Assembly (NCBI GenBank): GCA_030527665.1
Contig: JAUNAK010000029.1
Span: 1-32,006 of the forward strand
DNA from: Eubacteriales bacterium
GTDB lineage: Bacteria > Bacillota > Clostridia > Lachnospirales > Lachnospiraceae
Reading direction: 5' to 3'
Length of the DNA stretch: 32,006 nucleotides
The position numbers and the translations under genes are program-made. The notes beneath the pieces were generated by a model. The model did not search any database. It had not been told where the DNA came from and saw only the letters and a program-made list of their open reading frames with translations. This document shows, piece by piece, positions 31,954 to 32,006 of the stretch; position 1 is the stretch's first letter, and every line of letters starts with the position of its first letter.

Positions 31954-32006
31954 GGCTCTAAAATAAATGTTGGGGCGCGATTCATCAATCATTATCAAGA
32001 TTGATG
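31954..32006. mobile_element. Possible insertion-sequence end at the window edge
   Basis: From 31954 the plus strand reads GGCTCT followed by A/T-rich sequence and TGTTGGGG, reminiscent of ISL3-family terminal repeats, which start GGCTCT. The last 24 bases form a perfect 8-bp inverted repeat CATCAATC-N8-GATTGATG (31983-32006). No coding frame is seen. Only one end is in the window, so the call is tentative; a plain hairpin terminator is the alternative. Confidence 0.3.

Overview
The window looks like chromosomal core DNA of a Gram-positive Clostridia member, most likely a Lachnospiraceae relative. Pointers are the strong AGGAGG-type ribosome binding sites, TTGACA/TATAAT promoters, RNase Y, a Firmicutes LexA box at recA, a type III glutamine synthetase, zinc-free S4, a KOW/L14e-like gene beside infA, an enlarged L17, and the order adk-map-KOW-infA-rpmJ-rpsM-rpsK-rpsD-rpoA-rplQ. 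The genus is inference. All 31 protein genes I accept are on the minus strand, so transcription runs from high to low coordinates.

Reading in transcription order: 31.9-25.8 kb is the end of the ribosomal protein cluster. adk has its own promoter and secY is not seen next to it. The cluster is interrupted by a 524-bp gap between infA and rpmJ and a 292-bp structured gap between rpmJ and rpsM. 25.7-21.3 kb holds a lipid kinase, class II fructose-bisphosphate aldolase and glutamine synthetase III. 21.0-14.7 kb holds a CdaR/PucR-type regulator, ftsE, ftsX, an S41 protease and uvrB. 14.6-12.2 kb holds a self-contained two-gene operon for bacterial microcompartment (BMC) shell proteins, followed by glycogen synthase. 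12.0-8.3 kb is the LexA-boxed recA-recX pair and RNase Y. 8.1-2.9 kb holds an RlmI-like methyltransferase and a cell-wall set (L,D-transpeptidase, ddl, murF). 2.5-0.1 kb holds a THUMP RNA methyltransferase, rdgB and a YfcE-type phosphoesterase.

The genes are mostly conventional; the unusual material lies between them. The best candidates for something undescribed are: (1) the orphan BMC pair with its own promoter, leader hairpins and terminator; (2) a short promoter-to-terminator unit downstream of murF that could encode an sRNA of about 110 nt with repeated C-rich motifs; (3) several intergenic long inverted-repeat elements of about 170-260 bp, one with a perfect 87-bp duplication; (4) structured leaders in the ribosomal cluster, including one before rpsM where E. 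coli has its S4-regulated alpha leader; and (5) a possible insertion-sequence end where secY would be expected. All were read by eye; no folding, homology or expression analysis was run.
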